From a virus, in IMG/VR virus record IMGVR_UViG_3300033147_000207, positions 1 to 48,106 of that record: a DNA stretch of 48,106 nt. One strand, given 5' to 3'. A program made the position numbers and the translations under genes. The notes under the pieces were generated by a model. That model did not search any database, had not been told where the DNA came from, and saw nothing but the letters and a program-made list of their open reading frames with translations. Positions 30,894-37,490 of this stretch are shown piece by piece (position 1 is the stretch's first letter; the number at the start of each line of letters is the position of its first letter).

Positions 30894-31315
30894 GGCTTCG
30901 GAGTCACGCACTTCACTTGAACGCCTTGTCCGTTTGAACAGGTGCCGCTGCACCCGGTCGTACCACCGTTCAGAGCTATAGTCACCACGCGAGCTTCCTG
31001 GAACCCGGTATTCAACGCGGTGCAAGTGGCGCGCACCACCCGTTCACACGCTGCAATGTCGTCGCAGGCGTTGTCGGGGTGAAACACCATGCTCGGCATC
31101 GGGAAGGTAACGAGGTCCGCCACTCCCAACCAGACAGCATCGAGGCCCTCTTCCGTGGTGGTGTAATCCTCCACGGTGATCTCCAGCGCCTGGCCGAGTT
31201 CGGCTTTGGCTTTCAGGCCGGCGGGGTCCACGGTGACGGTCACCTCGGTGCCTTGCGCCATAGCCGCGCACCCAAGCAAGGCCGTCCCCATCAGGGCGAG
31301 TAGAGTTCGTTTCAT
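30890..31315 (-). CDS. Putative lipoprotein or exported protein (141 aa)
   Basis: Signal MKRTLLALMGTALLGCAA contains a lipobox-like LLGC (cysteine 16), so a lipoprotein is likely, though cleavage at the later AMA is also possible. The mature part is about 120 residues, with beta-rich sequence (TEVTVTVDPAGLKAKAEL) and seven cysteines, the last ones in TTGCSGTCSNGQGVQVKC. AAGGAG precedes ATG 31315. Phage lipoproteins often block superinfection or modify the surface; that is inference here. Confidence 0.75.
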   Translation of the reverse strand: MKRTLLALMGTALLGCAAMAQGTEVTVTVDPAGLKAKAELGQALEITVEDYTTTEEGLDAVWLGVADLVTFPMPSMVFHPDNACDDIAACERVVRATCTALNTGFQEARVVTIALNGGTTGCSGTCSNGQGVQVKCVTPKP

Positions 31316-31354
31316 CGGTCACTCCTTCCGTTGTGAGGGCTGTTGGCCCCCGTT

Positions 31355-32011
31355 TTAGAATTCTCTCAGATTCATACGGCGTTTCAAAGCCGGGTTCTTC
31401 CGCTCGAGCTGCTCGCGCAGTTCGGCTATGGTTTGGTTCGCTGTCGTCAAGGATGCGCTCACCGCCTCTGTGGTTGTTGTGGCTCGCTCGAGTTGGTTTC
31501 TCAACGCGGTGGCCCGTTTGGTTGCATCGTCGAATTTAATCTTCCACGCGGTCGCAATCCGTTGAGTCTGTGCGCTGGCTGTCGTTTTTGGCCCGCGGAG
31601 CCCGCGGAGCCTGTCGCGTTGCTCGCTTGTGAGTGCGGCTGAGTTGCGGTCGAACCGTTCCAGGTCGCGTAACTCCATCTCCACCACGTACCGGCGAGTT
31701 CGTGTGGCTGCGTTCTGTGAACTGGTCATGCTCATGTCGGCCAGCTCTTGACCTTTCAGGCCCTGGTCGTTCGCATCGGCGACGGCTTCCATCACGCCCT
31801 GGATCACCGCGGCCTGGCCGCCGTCGAGCATGAAGGCAGCCTCGGAGATGGTGAACACCAGTCTTCGGGTCGTGTCGCCGTTTGGGCCGCGCCGGTTCTC
31901 TTGGACAGTCCCGTTTTCCCGGTCTGCCTTTCGAGCGAGCCGTTTCGTGCGCGCCCTTTCCCTTTGCGCCAACTCTTGCGGGCTCATGGCATCGTCGCGG
32001 CGTAGCGTCAC
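31355..32011 (-). CDS. Hypothetical coiled-coil protein (218 aa)
   Basis: Arg/Lys-rich N-terminus (MSPQELAQRERARTKRLAR), a central Ala/Glu helical region, and a long coiled coil at about residues 150-210 (AWKIKFDDATKRATALRNQL, TTANQTIAELREQLERKN). Start chosen at GTG 32011, which gives the GTGA overlap with the RusA-like gene; the ATG at 31987 is an alternative, and neither has a good SD. Not recognised; a DNA-binding or structural helper role is possible. Confidence 0.7.
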   Translation of the reverse strand: MTLRRDDAMSPQELAQRERARTKRLARKADRENGTVQENRRGPNGDTTRRLVFTISEAAFMLDGGQAAVIQGVMEAVADANDQGLKGQELADMSMTSSQNAATRTRRYVVEMELRDLERFDRNSAALTSEQRDRLRGLRGPKTTASAQTQRIATAWKIKFDDATKRATALRNQLERATTTTEAVSASLTTANQTIAELREQLERKNPALKRRMNLREF

Positions 32012-32571
32012 AGCATCAGGATGGTGAAGTGGTACAGCACATGCTCGTATGCCGCGTCTTTGTCGTGAACGGTGGTGAGCTTCTGTAGTTTGAAACAACT
32101 GTCGTTGAAGACCAGATCGGCTGCTTCAAAACCGTCGCGGTGAGATTTCGTCCACGCAACCAGGTTGTCTTCGTCGCGGCGCCGATTGGTCTTGAACCGG
32201 AACTCCATACGGTAAAGCACCATCTTGGAGCGTGGGGCGTTGCCGCCTCCCGTGCGTTTGTGCATAGCGAACAGTCTCGCTTTGCATTGCGCCCATGCGA
32301 GTTGCCTCGCCTCCTGAAACAACCGATTGATCTTGTGAATGTTGTGCCGCTTGCCTGCGTTCGGGTGTAACTCCTTCGGCGGGAGCGCCACCGGAACACG
32401 GAGCTCGTGCGCGGTGACTCGCGTGAGGTGCCGCACATCCACCTCGATCAGTTCGTACCCTTGCGGGAGTAGTCGTACGGTGCGCAGCTCCGGCCCGGCG
32501 ATCCCCGTGACCACCGCGGTGAACTCTCGCCCGTTGGCGTGCTTCACGTACTCCCCGACATTGTGTTCCAT
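32008..32571 (-). CDS. RusA-like Holliday junction resolvase with N-terminal extension (187 aa)
   Basis: Residues about 115-187 show the RusA signature: NRRRDEDNLVAWTKSHRDGF (D133, D135) followed by ADLVFNDSCFKL (D157), corresponding in spacing to the catalytic aspartates of E. coli RusA (D70, D72, D91). About 100 residues precede the core, starting with a small beta-rich, KOW/SH3-like segment (VGEYVKHANGREFTAVVTG), which is longer than the ~120 aa typical of RusA. AAGGAG lies seven bases before ATG 32571. It should resolve branched DNA before packaging, beside the ERF and exonuclease genes. Confidence 0.8.
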   Translation of the reverse strand: MEHNVGEYVKHANGREFTAVVTGIAGPELRTVRLLPQGYELIEVDVRHLTRVTAHELRVPVALPPKELHPNAGKRHNIHKINRLFQEARQLAWAQCKARLFAMHKRTGGGNAPRSKMVLYRMEFRFKTNRRRDEDNLVAWTKSHRDGFEAADLVFNDSCFKLQKLTTVHDKDAAYEHVLYHFTILML

Positions 32572-32616
32572 GTGATCTCCTTTTCTGGTTTTGAAAACCC
32601 GAGGGTGCAGCAGCTT

Positions 32617-32688
32617 CTAAGCCGTTGCGCGCACCATGCCGATCAGTTCGCGCAATTCACAGCTGCTACTTTCGGTGCCCTCGGTCAC
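32617..32688 (-). other. Short open frame directly after an in-frame TAG (23 codons)
   Basis: GTG 32688 follows the stop TAG of the 42-aa gene without a gap and in the same frame. It encodes MTEGTESSSCELRELIGMVR plus three residues before TAG 32619. It could be a small coupled gene, or the second half of a 66-codon gene interrupted by an amber codon. Confidence 0.35.
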
Positions 32689-32817
32689 CTACCGACTGTA
32701 TGCGTCACTGGCGGCCCGGATCTTTGACGACAACTCGCATACGGTCGGCTCGTGGATTCTCGTGCGGTAGTGTGACGCACGGACGGTTCCACGCACCCAA
32801 GGAGCGTTGTTCGCCAT
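32689..32817 (-). CDS. Small hypothetical protein (42 aa)
   Basis: Starts MANNAPWVRGTVRASHYRTR with AAAGGCGG upstream of ATG 32817. The second half is a probable helix (CELSSKIRAASDAYSR). It ends at TAG, after which the frame stays open for 23 more codons. It fills an otherwise empty gap between the 76-aa gene and the RusA-like gene. Not recognised. Confidence 0.6.
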   Translation of the reverse strand: MANNAPWVRGTVRASHYRTRIHEPTVCELSSKIRAASDAYSR

Positions 32818-32835
32818 CAAGCCGCCTTTGACATT

Positions 32836-33066
32836 TTACCCATATCCTCGTTCATCTTCAGCGATATTCAGCAGGCGCAGGTACTCGTGGTCAACCTGCC
32901 ATCCCCGCTCGTGCCGTTGTGCGTAGCCATACCAGCACAGTCCCACCATGGACAGCCGCGCTACGGTTTCGCACTTGTCGATCAAGTAACTCAGCCGCTC
33001 CAGCGTGAAGTACTCCTCTTCGTTCGCGGTGAGGTAGTTCAGGATCTGCAGCGCCTCTTCTCTCAC
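32836..33066 (-). CDS. Small hypothetical protein downstream of ParB (76 aa)
   Basis: Helical and acidic (MREEALQILNYLTANEEEYF, LERLSYLIDKCETVARLSMV), with the rest rich in aromatic residues (GLCWYGYAQRHERGWQVDHEY). It starts at GTG 33066, overlapping the ParB stop (GTGA), so it is probably translated with it. A winged-helix-like fold is conceivable; no family recognised. Confidence 0.7.
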   Translation of the reverse strand: MREEALQILNYLTANEEEYFTLERLSYLIDKCETVARLSMVGLCWYGYAQRHERGWQVDHEYLRLLNIAEDERGYG

Positions 33067-34757
33067 TCCGGCTTCGATGCGGTTTTCTTCTTGCGCGGCT
33101 TGCGAGCCAGCTTCTTCTCGGCTTTCGCTGTCGCCTCTTGCGTGACAGCAGCTTTCGGGTCAACGCGCAACACATCGGCGAGCTTCTCGGCGCCCAGCTC
33201 CAGTTTGCTGGATGCGGTGCGCGTCAGTTCGCCTCTCGTGCTGAGTTCCACGAGGAAGCCCCACAGTTCGGCTTCGCTGAGCGTTTTCCGGTCGAGGTAG
33301 TCGTGCATCGGGGAGGCGTAGTCTTTGTGGTCCTGATCCCCGTACTTGTGGATCTTCGGTTCGAAACCACGGCGTTTCGCTACGTTCTTCCCTGTCTCGG
33401 CCCAGATGCGTTCGATCAGTTTGTGCCCGATGAAGCGCATCGTAGCGTGGCGCGTTGGCGCGGTCGTGACAGCGCCCTCGGCTTGGCTGTCGAGCACCTT
33501 GCCGATGGCATCGTCGATGCGCAGGTTGAGCTTGGCTTCGTCGCGTTGCGTTGCGGCGGGGCTCTTGCCGGTCTGGGTCGCTCCGGTGACTTTCTTCAGC
33601 CAAGGGTCTTTCCGAGCGCGGCAGAGCTTCATTGCGTCAGCAGCGGCAACCACGATCATCGGTTTGTTCGCTCGCGGGTCGCGGAAGATGTGGCGGGTGA
33701 GTTTCTTGGCGTCCTTGCCGAGAACGGTAGACCATTTGTGTTCCTTCGGGTGGTCTTTGCACGGTTGCGTGAGGCGGATCCACTTCGGTTTCAGCATCCC
33801 GTACGACATGAACTGTTTCTCGGTCTGATCGACGCCACCATCGAACACGGCGTAACCATCTTTCCCGGCGTAGGCTTCGACAGAGGCTGCCCATTCTGCG
33901 TCTTGCTTCACGCGGTAGCACTTCTTGTCGGTGCACAAGTTGTCGCCATCGCCCTTCGGGCCTTTCCCAAGCACGAACAGCATCGGCGCGTTCCCCGATC
34001 GCTTCGAGCAGTCGGTGCACGACCCAACGTCGGGCAGCAGCTCGGCGTTCTCGGGGTTGAACCCGGGATCGGCAAGGTTCAGGATGTGGCTCTCGAGCGC
34101 GTACTTCACCCGATCCTTCTGTTCGTCAATGCTGTCGCGTGGGTCGAATCCGTCGTCGAGGTGCTCGGCTATGGCAGCGTCGCGGGCTTTCGGGTCGCGG
34201 ATCTTCCCGAACATCAGCGCGGCGCTCACCGGGAAGTCGCCGGCGGCTACGAGCTTGCGTAGCTTCGCCGGGAACCGGGTCAACTCGGCTCGCTGGTAGA
34301 TGAACGACACCTTACGACCGAGCCGGTCGGCTACGGCCTTCAGCTTGGCGTCGTCGTCGGCGTCGATCAACTTGGCGAACGCTTCGGCTTCTTCCATGGA
34401 GTTGAGGTCAACACGTTGCAGGTTCTCGACCATTTGCAGCGTTTTGATTTCGTCCTTACTCGCACCAGGCGGCACGATCAGGACCGGGATCAGTCGCTTC
34501 GGATCGTTGAGCTGGCTCGCGGCGGCGTGTCGCCGGTTGCCGGCGATCACTACGACCGGACCCAGGTGGCCTTTGTCGTCGTAGTCGCCCATGACCAGAA
34601 GCGGTTGCAAGATGCCGTGCGTTTGGATGCTGTCGGCCAGCTCCTTCAGTTCGGCCTTGTCGTACTTCTTTCGTACGTTTTCGGGCGCTGCGACAATTGT
34701 GTCCAGCGTCACCCACGCGATCCCTTTCGGGTTCGCGGCTGAGACTTTCTCTCCCAC
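33063..34757 (-). CDS. parB: ParB/KorB-type partition or regulatory protein with zinc cluster (564 aa)
   Basis: The N-terminal ParB domain has VVVIAGNRRHAAASQL (68-83) and the box MVENLQRVDLNSMEEAEAF (109-127). A central helix-turn-helix region (about 137-183, LKAVADRLGRKVSFIYQRAE) matches KorB/Spo0J DNA-binding domains. Then CTDC and CTDKKC (C247, C250, C275, C280) form a probable zinc site. The C-terminal 250 residues are unassigned. AAGGAG precedes GTG 34757. No ParA-like ATPase exists in the window. Known ParBs bind parS and CTP; this one may bind the parS-like site at 29332-29351 or act as a silencer, replication or late regulator. Confidence 0.85.
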   Translation of the reverse strand: MGEKVSAANPKGIAWVTLDTIVAAPENVRKKYDKAELKELADSIQTHGILQPLLVMGDYDDKGHLGPVVVIAGNRRHAAASQLNDPKRLIPVLIVPPGASKDEIKTLQMVENLQRVDLNSMEEAEAFAKLIDADDDAKLKAVADRLGRKVSFIYQRAELTRFPAKLRKLVAAGDFPVSAALMFGKIRDPKARDAAIAEHLDDGFDPRDSIDEQKDRVKYALESHILNLADPGFNPENAELLPDVGSCTDCSKRSGNAPMLFVLGKGPKGDGDNLCTDKKCYRVKQDAEWAASVEAYAGKDGYAVFDGGVDQTEKQFMSYGMLKPKWIRLTQPCKDHPKEHKWSTVLGKDAKKLTRHIFRDPRANKPMIVVAAADAMKLCRARKDPWLKKVTGATQTGKSPAATQRDEAKLNLRIDDAIGKVLDSQAEGAVTTAPTRHATMRFIGHKLIERIWAETGKNVAKRRGFEPKIHKYGDQDHKDYASPMHDYLDRKTLSEAELWGFLVELSTRGELTRTASSKLELGAEKLADVLRVDPKAAVTQEATAKAEKKLARKPRKKKTASKPE

Positions 34758-34784
34758 GTGATCTCCTTTCCGCTTTCGCGGTTG

Positions 34785-34904
34785 TTACAGTGTCCAGATC
34801 CACCAGATGAGTTTCGCAGTCAAAACCACAATCAGAATCGCGCCGCAGGCTCCGACCACGTTGGCCAGGACTGTCCCGACTATTTCTCCGCTCGTTTTCC
34901 CCAT
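34785..34904 (-). CDS. Small single-span membrane protein (39 aa)
   Basis: MGKTSGEIVGTVLANVVGAC is followed by a hydrophobic segment (GAILIVVLTAKLIWWIW), giving one membrane helix. A textbook AGGAGG lies five bases upstream of ATG 34904. It sits between a structured intergenic segment and parB. Not recognised. Confidence 0.7.
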   Translation of the reverse strand: MGKTSGEIVGTVLANVVGACGAILIVVLTAKLIWWIWTL

Positions 34905-34926
34905 CAGTTCCTCCTGTGATAGAACA

Positions 34927-35038
34927 GGGGGCGACAACTCCCTCAACACCCGCCAGCCTCGGACCGGGCACGTTGAGAGGGAACCCGACTCGAAATTGAG
35001 CCGTGTCCGCCGTGTCCCCGTTACGGCAAGTCGCCCCC
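34927..35038 (-). ncRNA. Candidate structured RNA or leader with closing stem
   Basis: GGGGGCGAC (34927-34935) pairs with GTCGCCCCC (35030-35038), enclosing smaller hairpins: CTCAAC (34942-34947) with GTTGAG (34972-34977), CCCG with CGGG inside it, and a GACTC/GAG-type arm near 34987-35002. The whole forms a multi-branched element between the stop of the gene ending at 35047 and the ribosome site of the membrane protein at 34904. It might be a leader, an attenuator or a stand-alone RNA. Confidence 0.4.
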
Positions 35039-35046
35039 CATGGTTT

Positions 35047-35661
35047 TCATTTCTCGTGGCAGTCCAACCCGTGCTTGCACTTCTTGCAGCGTGGGCTGTG
35101 CCCAGATCTCACGAACTCCTCGCACGAGGGGTTGTGCTGCAACGCGGTGGAGAGCCCGTTGGTTCGGCGAGCTGAGTCCCAACAGCGACACGGCAACACT
35201 CGGCGTGTGCTGAGCCATCCAGCGTGAATCCAGACGGCTTGCGTCGATGAGTCGCCGACGCGCACGGTTCGCCGCTCGGCAGTCTTGATCGTGTGCCCCA
35301 GGTTGCGTAACTCGGAGAGCCTGCCGCTCACCCAGTTGTCGGCGATCGGTTGTCTGGGCGTACTCATTCGCATGGCCACTTGGTGACACGTTGCGCCACC
35401 GTTCTCGAAGCAGCGCAACGCGGCCAGCACTTTCATGTGCCGCTCGCCGATGTTCTTCATCACGCGGCGCGCACCCATGGCCTGATTCTCGTCGCACCCG
35501 GATCGCGCCGGTGGGTTGATCGCTTGCTGAATCAGTTTGTTTCGGATCTTCGGCTCGAGCCCGTCGAGGATGAACGCGATCAGCCTCGGTGTGTAGTGCG
35601 CTTCCAAGTGCCGCTCAACCACACCCGTAATCGCCGACGCATAATCTTCCTGTGTTTCCAT
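35047..35661 (-). CDS. Winged-helix-like protein with C-terminal zinc motif (204 aa)
   Basis: The middle (about 73-145) looks like a winged helix: ERHMKVLAALRCFENGGATCHQVA, then RMSTPRQPIADNWVSGRLSE, LRNLGHTIKTAERRTVRVG. The C-terminus carries C-x11-C-x2-C-x5-C-H (PSCEEFVRSGHSPRCKKCKHGLDCH), almost the same as the motif in the 64-aa protein at 30367..30561. AGGAG is a little far from ATG 35661 but present. A DNA-binding regulator or replication accessory is likely; the target is unknown. Confidence 0.7.
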   Translation of the reverse strand: METQEDYASAITGVVERHLEAHYTPRLIAFILDGLEPKIRNKLIQQAINPPARSGCDENQAMGARRVMKNIGERHMKVLAALRCFENGGATCHQVAMRMSTPRQPIADNWVSGRLSELRNLGHTIKTAERRTVRVGDSSTQAVWIHAGWLSTRRVLPCRCWDSARRTNGLSTALQHNPSCEEFVRSGHSPRCKKCKHGLDCHEK

Positions 35662-35688
35662 GTCCTGTGGCTCCTGTGGTTCTGAAGT

Positions 35689-35952
35689 TCAGCAGCGATC
35701 GCCCGTCGGGGGCAGAACGTGAGTCAGCAGCTTCACGGCCAGGTCGGCTGCCTCTTCCATGCCTTGCTCTGACGCAACCATGTGGCACAGTGCGGCGTAA
35801 CGCTTCGGGTCTACGACAACCATCACATCGCCGAAATCAGTCGTCGTTCCGCGCAGCACGGTCCACGCTACTCGCCGGGCCTTCGGTGAGTTGGCTCGCA
35901 TCAGCACTTGAATTGTTGCCTTGAGCGGATGCACCGATTGGTCTGAGTCCAT
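35689..35952 (-). CDS. Small hypothetical protein (87 aa)
   Basis: MDSDQSVHPLKATIQVLMRA, strands around GDVMVVVDPKRYAALC, then a helix (EEAADLAVKLLTHVLPP). A strong AGGAGG lies upstream of ATG 35952. It overlaps the 3' end of the 193-aa gene by 116 bases in the +1 frame, which is the longest gene overlap of the genome, yet the ribosome site and protein composition favour it being real. Not recognised. Confidence 0.6.
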   Translation of the reverse strand: MDSDQSVHPLKATIQVLMRANSPKARRVAWTVLRGTTTDFGDVMVVVDPKRYAALCHMVASEQGMEEAADLAVKLLTHVLPPTGDRC

Positions 35953-36418
35953 CGCTCCTCCTTTCCTGTTTTTTCTTCTTGTTCTTAGCTTCGGCGGCTC
36001 GCGCTCGGTTCATCACTTCGCGCTTGAGGTCGCCACGCATGACCGATTCGCCACGCTTGCAATCGTCGCACGGTACAGAAATCAAGGCGCCGTTGCTGGT
36101 GTCTGTCTCCACAACCAGGCCGAGGTCGTTGCAAGTCGCGCACACGGTTATGTCTGACGCTGAGTATTGATTCGGTCGTGCAGCCTCGAATGGCTGCTCG
36201 GTCGCCAACGCTACGATCATGCCGCACCAGTCAGGGTCGCTCGGCAGCCGTGGCGCGTGGACTTCTTCCTCGAGCGCCCGTTTGAGCCCGATGCGACCAG
36301 CGCGACGTAGCAGCGCCACAGTGGCCTTCCCGAAGGGGTCGCGCCCGGTGATCTTCTCGGAGGCTCGTCGCCGGCGCTTGATTTCAGCGACGGAAGGAAT
36401 AGCTTCGTCGTCGGTCAT
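35837..36418 (-). CDS. Zinc-ribbon protein with charged, disordered tail (193 aa)
   Basis: N-terminal basic helix (IPSVAEIKRRRRASEKITGR). Between about residues 92 and 122 a zinc ribbon is formed by VCATCNDLG and VPCDDCKRG. A very basic segment (AEAKNKKKKQERR) and a low-complexity tail follow. CGGAG precedes ATG 36418. It lies downstream of the replication initiator gene, so a replication-linked role (such as helper or primosome component) is possible. Not matched to a named family. Confidence 0.65.
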   Translation of the reverse strand: MTDDEAIPSVAEIKRRRRASEKITGRDPFGKATVALLRRAGRIGLKRALEEEVHAPRLPSDPDWCGMIVALATEQPFEAARPNQYSASDITVCATCNDLGLVVETDTSNGALISVPCDDCKRGESVMRGDLKREVMNRARAAEAKNKKKKQERRSDGLRPIGASAQGNNSSADASQLTEGPASSVDRAARNDD

Positions 36419-36443
36419 GTGAACTCCGGTGGTGAGTTGGATG

Positions 36444-36473
36444 GACCGAGCCGAACACGGCTTCGGCTCGGTC
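36444..36473. terminator. 12-bp stem-loop in the gap after the replication initiator gene
   Basis: GACCGAGCCGAA (36444-36455) and TTCGGCTCGGTC (36462-36473) are perfect inverted repeats with a 6-base loop. The stem lies between the initiator stop (36592) and the next gene (36418). No T-run follows the stem; a run of six T (on the minus strand near 36576) precedes it. Attenuation or mRNA processing is plausible. The rest of this 173-bp gap shows nothing clear. Confidence 0.6.
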
Positions 36474-36591
36474 TACCCAGTGCTGCTTTCCCGGTCAGGG
36501 TCAACCAACCAAAACAGCAGCAGTTGCTTTTCAGTGTTGAAGTTTGCCCAAGGCCCCCCTTTATCATGGAAAAAATCGAAGCGTGCCGTGG

Positions 36592-37401
36592 TTATTGTGC
36601 AGTTTTGTCGCGGAGCTCGACGGGGATGCCGTCAACGCCCATTTCGTCAATGTCGGTCAGGATCTTCCGCATCTCCTTCGCTGAATACGTGGGGGCCGAG
36701 GAGTGTGATTTCAGGAACTCGTCGGGAAGTTCGTCGGTGTATCGCTCGTTGGCGAGGTAGCGGTGCGGGTCTTGAAAGTCGGCGCACCATTCGTTGCGCG
36801 CGGCTTTCCATTTGCGATATTGCATCCATCGGTGCACAGCGGCAACGATCTGCGCTGTCTTCGGTTCTAAGTGCATTGAACGCCAAACCGTCTCGGTCTT
36901 TCCGCGGTATCGTCGCCGTCCGGTCTCTCGCCACACCTCCCAGAACAAAACAAAACCCGGCATTGTTTTTATCTGCTCTACTCTACTCTGCTCTACTCTA
37001 CTGGCTCTAGAGTCGTCTAGAGTCACTCTAGAGCTAGTCTCTAGAGCTAGGTCCGTACTATCGGGGAACAAGTCATCTCGTGGCGGCATCGACAGTGCAG
37101 TGCGGTCGGCGTCATGCAACCATCCCCCACGCACCAGGCGGTCCAGGTGCAGCAACGATGTGGACCCGATACGGCCCGCGATCCATTTTTCATCGTTGGG
37201 GATGCGGTTGCTGAGTTGCCCCGCCAGAAGCCAGAGTTTTACCAAGTGAATTTGGTCACTTTCCGGCAATTGGTTGAAAGCATAGTCGTTTAGCAGCGCA
37301 GCGTACAGCTTGATCCACAGCATCGGCTGTGAGCCCGATTTCTGGTAGTGTTGGAACTTCTTGAAGTTGGTTACGGCTAGTAGTTTGGGTCGGGGTTGCA
37401 T
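36592..37401 (-). CDS. Replication initiator-like protein (269 aa)
   Basis: The N-terminal winged-helix domain (about 8-110) has the pattern seen in phage replication initiator/DnaD-like proteins: TNFKKFQHYQKSGSQPMLWI then KLYAALLNDYAFNQLPESDQ, and SNRIPNDEKWIAGRIG. The C-terminal domain (about 145-235) has WEVWRETGRRRYRGKTETVW, typical of the 'phage replication protein' tail. Between them lies a linker (about 117-142) with the 5-residue unit SRVEQ in tandem; its DNA is a repeat array, as in lambda O. A promoter lies 20 bp upstream of ATG 37401. No polymerase or helicase gene accompanies it, so it should recruit host proteins. Confidence 0.75.
   Translation of the reverse strand: MQPRPKLLAVTNFKKFQHYQKSGSQPMLWIKLYAALLNDYAFNQLPESDQIHLVKLWLLAGQLSNRIPNDEKWIAGRIGSTSLLHLDRLVRGGWLHDADRTALSMPPRDDLFPDSTDLALETSSRVTLDDSRASRVEQSRVEQIKTMPGFVLFWEVWRETGRRRYRGKTETVWRSMHLEPKTAQIVAAVHRWMQYRKWKAARNEWCADFQDPHRYLANERYTDELPDEFLKSHSSAPTYSAKEMRKILTDIDEMGVDGIPVELRDKTAQ
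36975..37050. repeat. Iteron-like repeat array inside the replication initiator gene
   Basis: Two 15-bp direct copies of GCTCTACTCTACT plus two more bases (36975-37004) are followed by four TCTAGA-centred palindromes starting at 37006, 37016, 37027 and 37040. CTCTAGAGCTAG occurs twice with a 13-bp period (37026-37037, 37039-37050). Spacings of 10, 11 and 13 bp place successive sites on about the same helix face. Position in the linker of the initiator gene recalls the lambda origin inside gene O. Confidence 0.75.
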
Positions 37402-37421
37402 TCATCTCTCGATGTGAGTGT

Positions 37422-37450
37422 ATGGTAACACATTCGTTTGCAAAAGTCAA
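37422..37450 (-). promoter_or_regulatory. Sigma70-type promoter for the replication initiator
   Basis: Minus strand: -35 TTGACT (37450-37445), 17-bp spacer, -10 TACCAT (37427-37422). The initiator start codon at 37401 follows with a short leader and a GAGAGA ribosome site. The -35 box is one base from consensus; the -10 matches 4 of 6. Confidence 0.6.
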
Positions 37451-37490
37451 GAGCCCTTGCAGTTCCCAAGCGGAATGTTCCGGCGCTCGG

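Noticed and set aside
32590-32605. Palindrome GGTTTTGAAAACC upstream of the RusA-like gene
   Set aside because: It is short and has no partner site; it may be chance, so it was not listed as an operator.
34985-35012. tRNA-like arm (GACTCGAAATTGAG)
   Set aside because: No acceptor or anticodon stem can be formed around it; it is one arm of a larger hairpin cluster. No tRNA gene was found elsewhere by eye.
36419-36591. Possible small gene in the 173-bp gap after the initiator
   Set aside because: No start codon there has a ribosome site, and the gap is better explained by the 12-bp stem-loop.
36975-37050. CRISPR-like or tandem repeat array
   Set aside because: Units are only 12-15 bp with no unique spacers and lie inside a coding linker; an iteron explanation is better.
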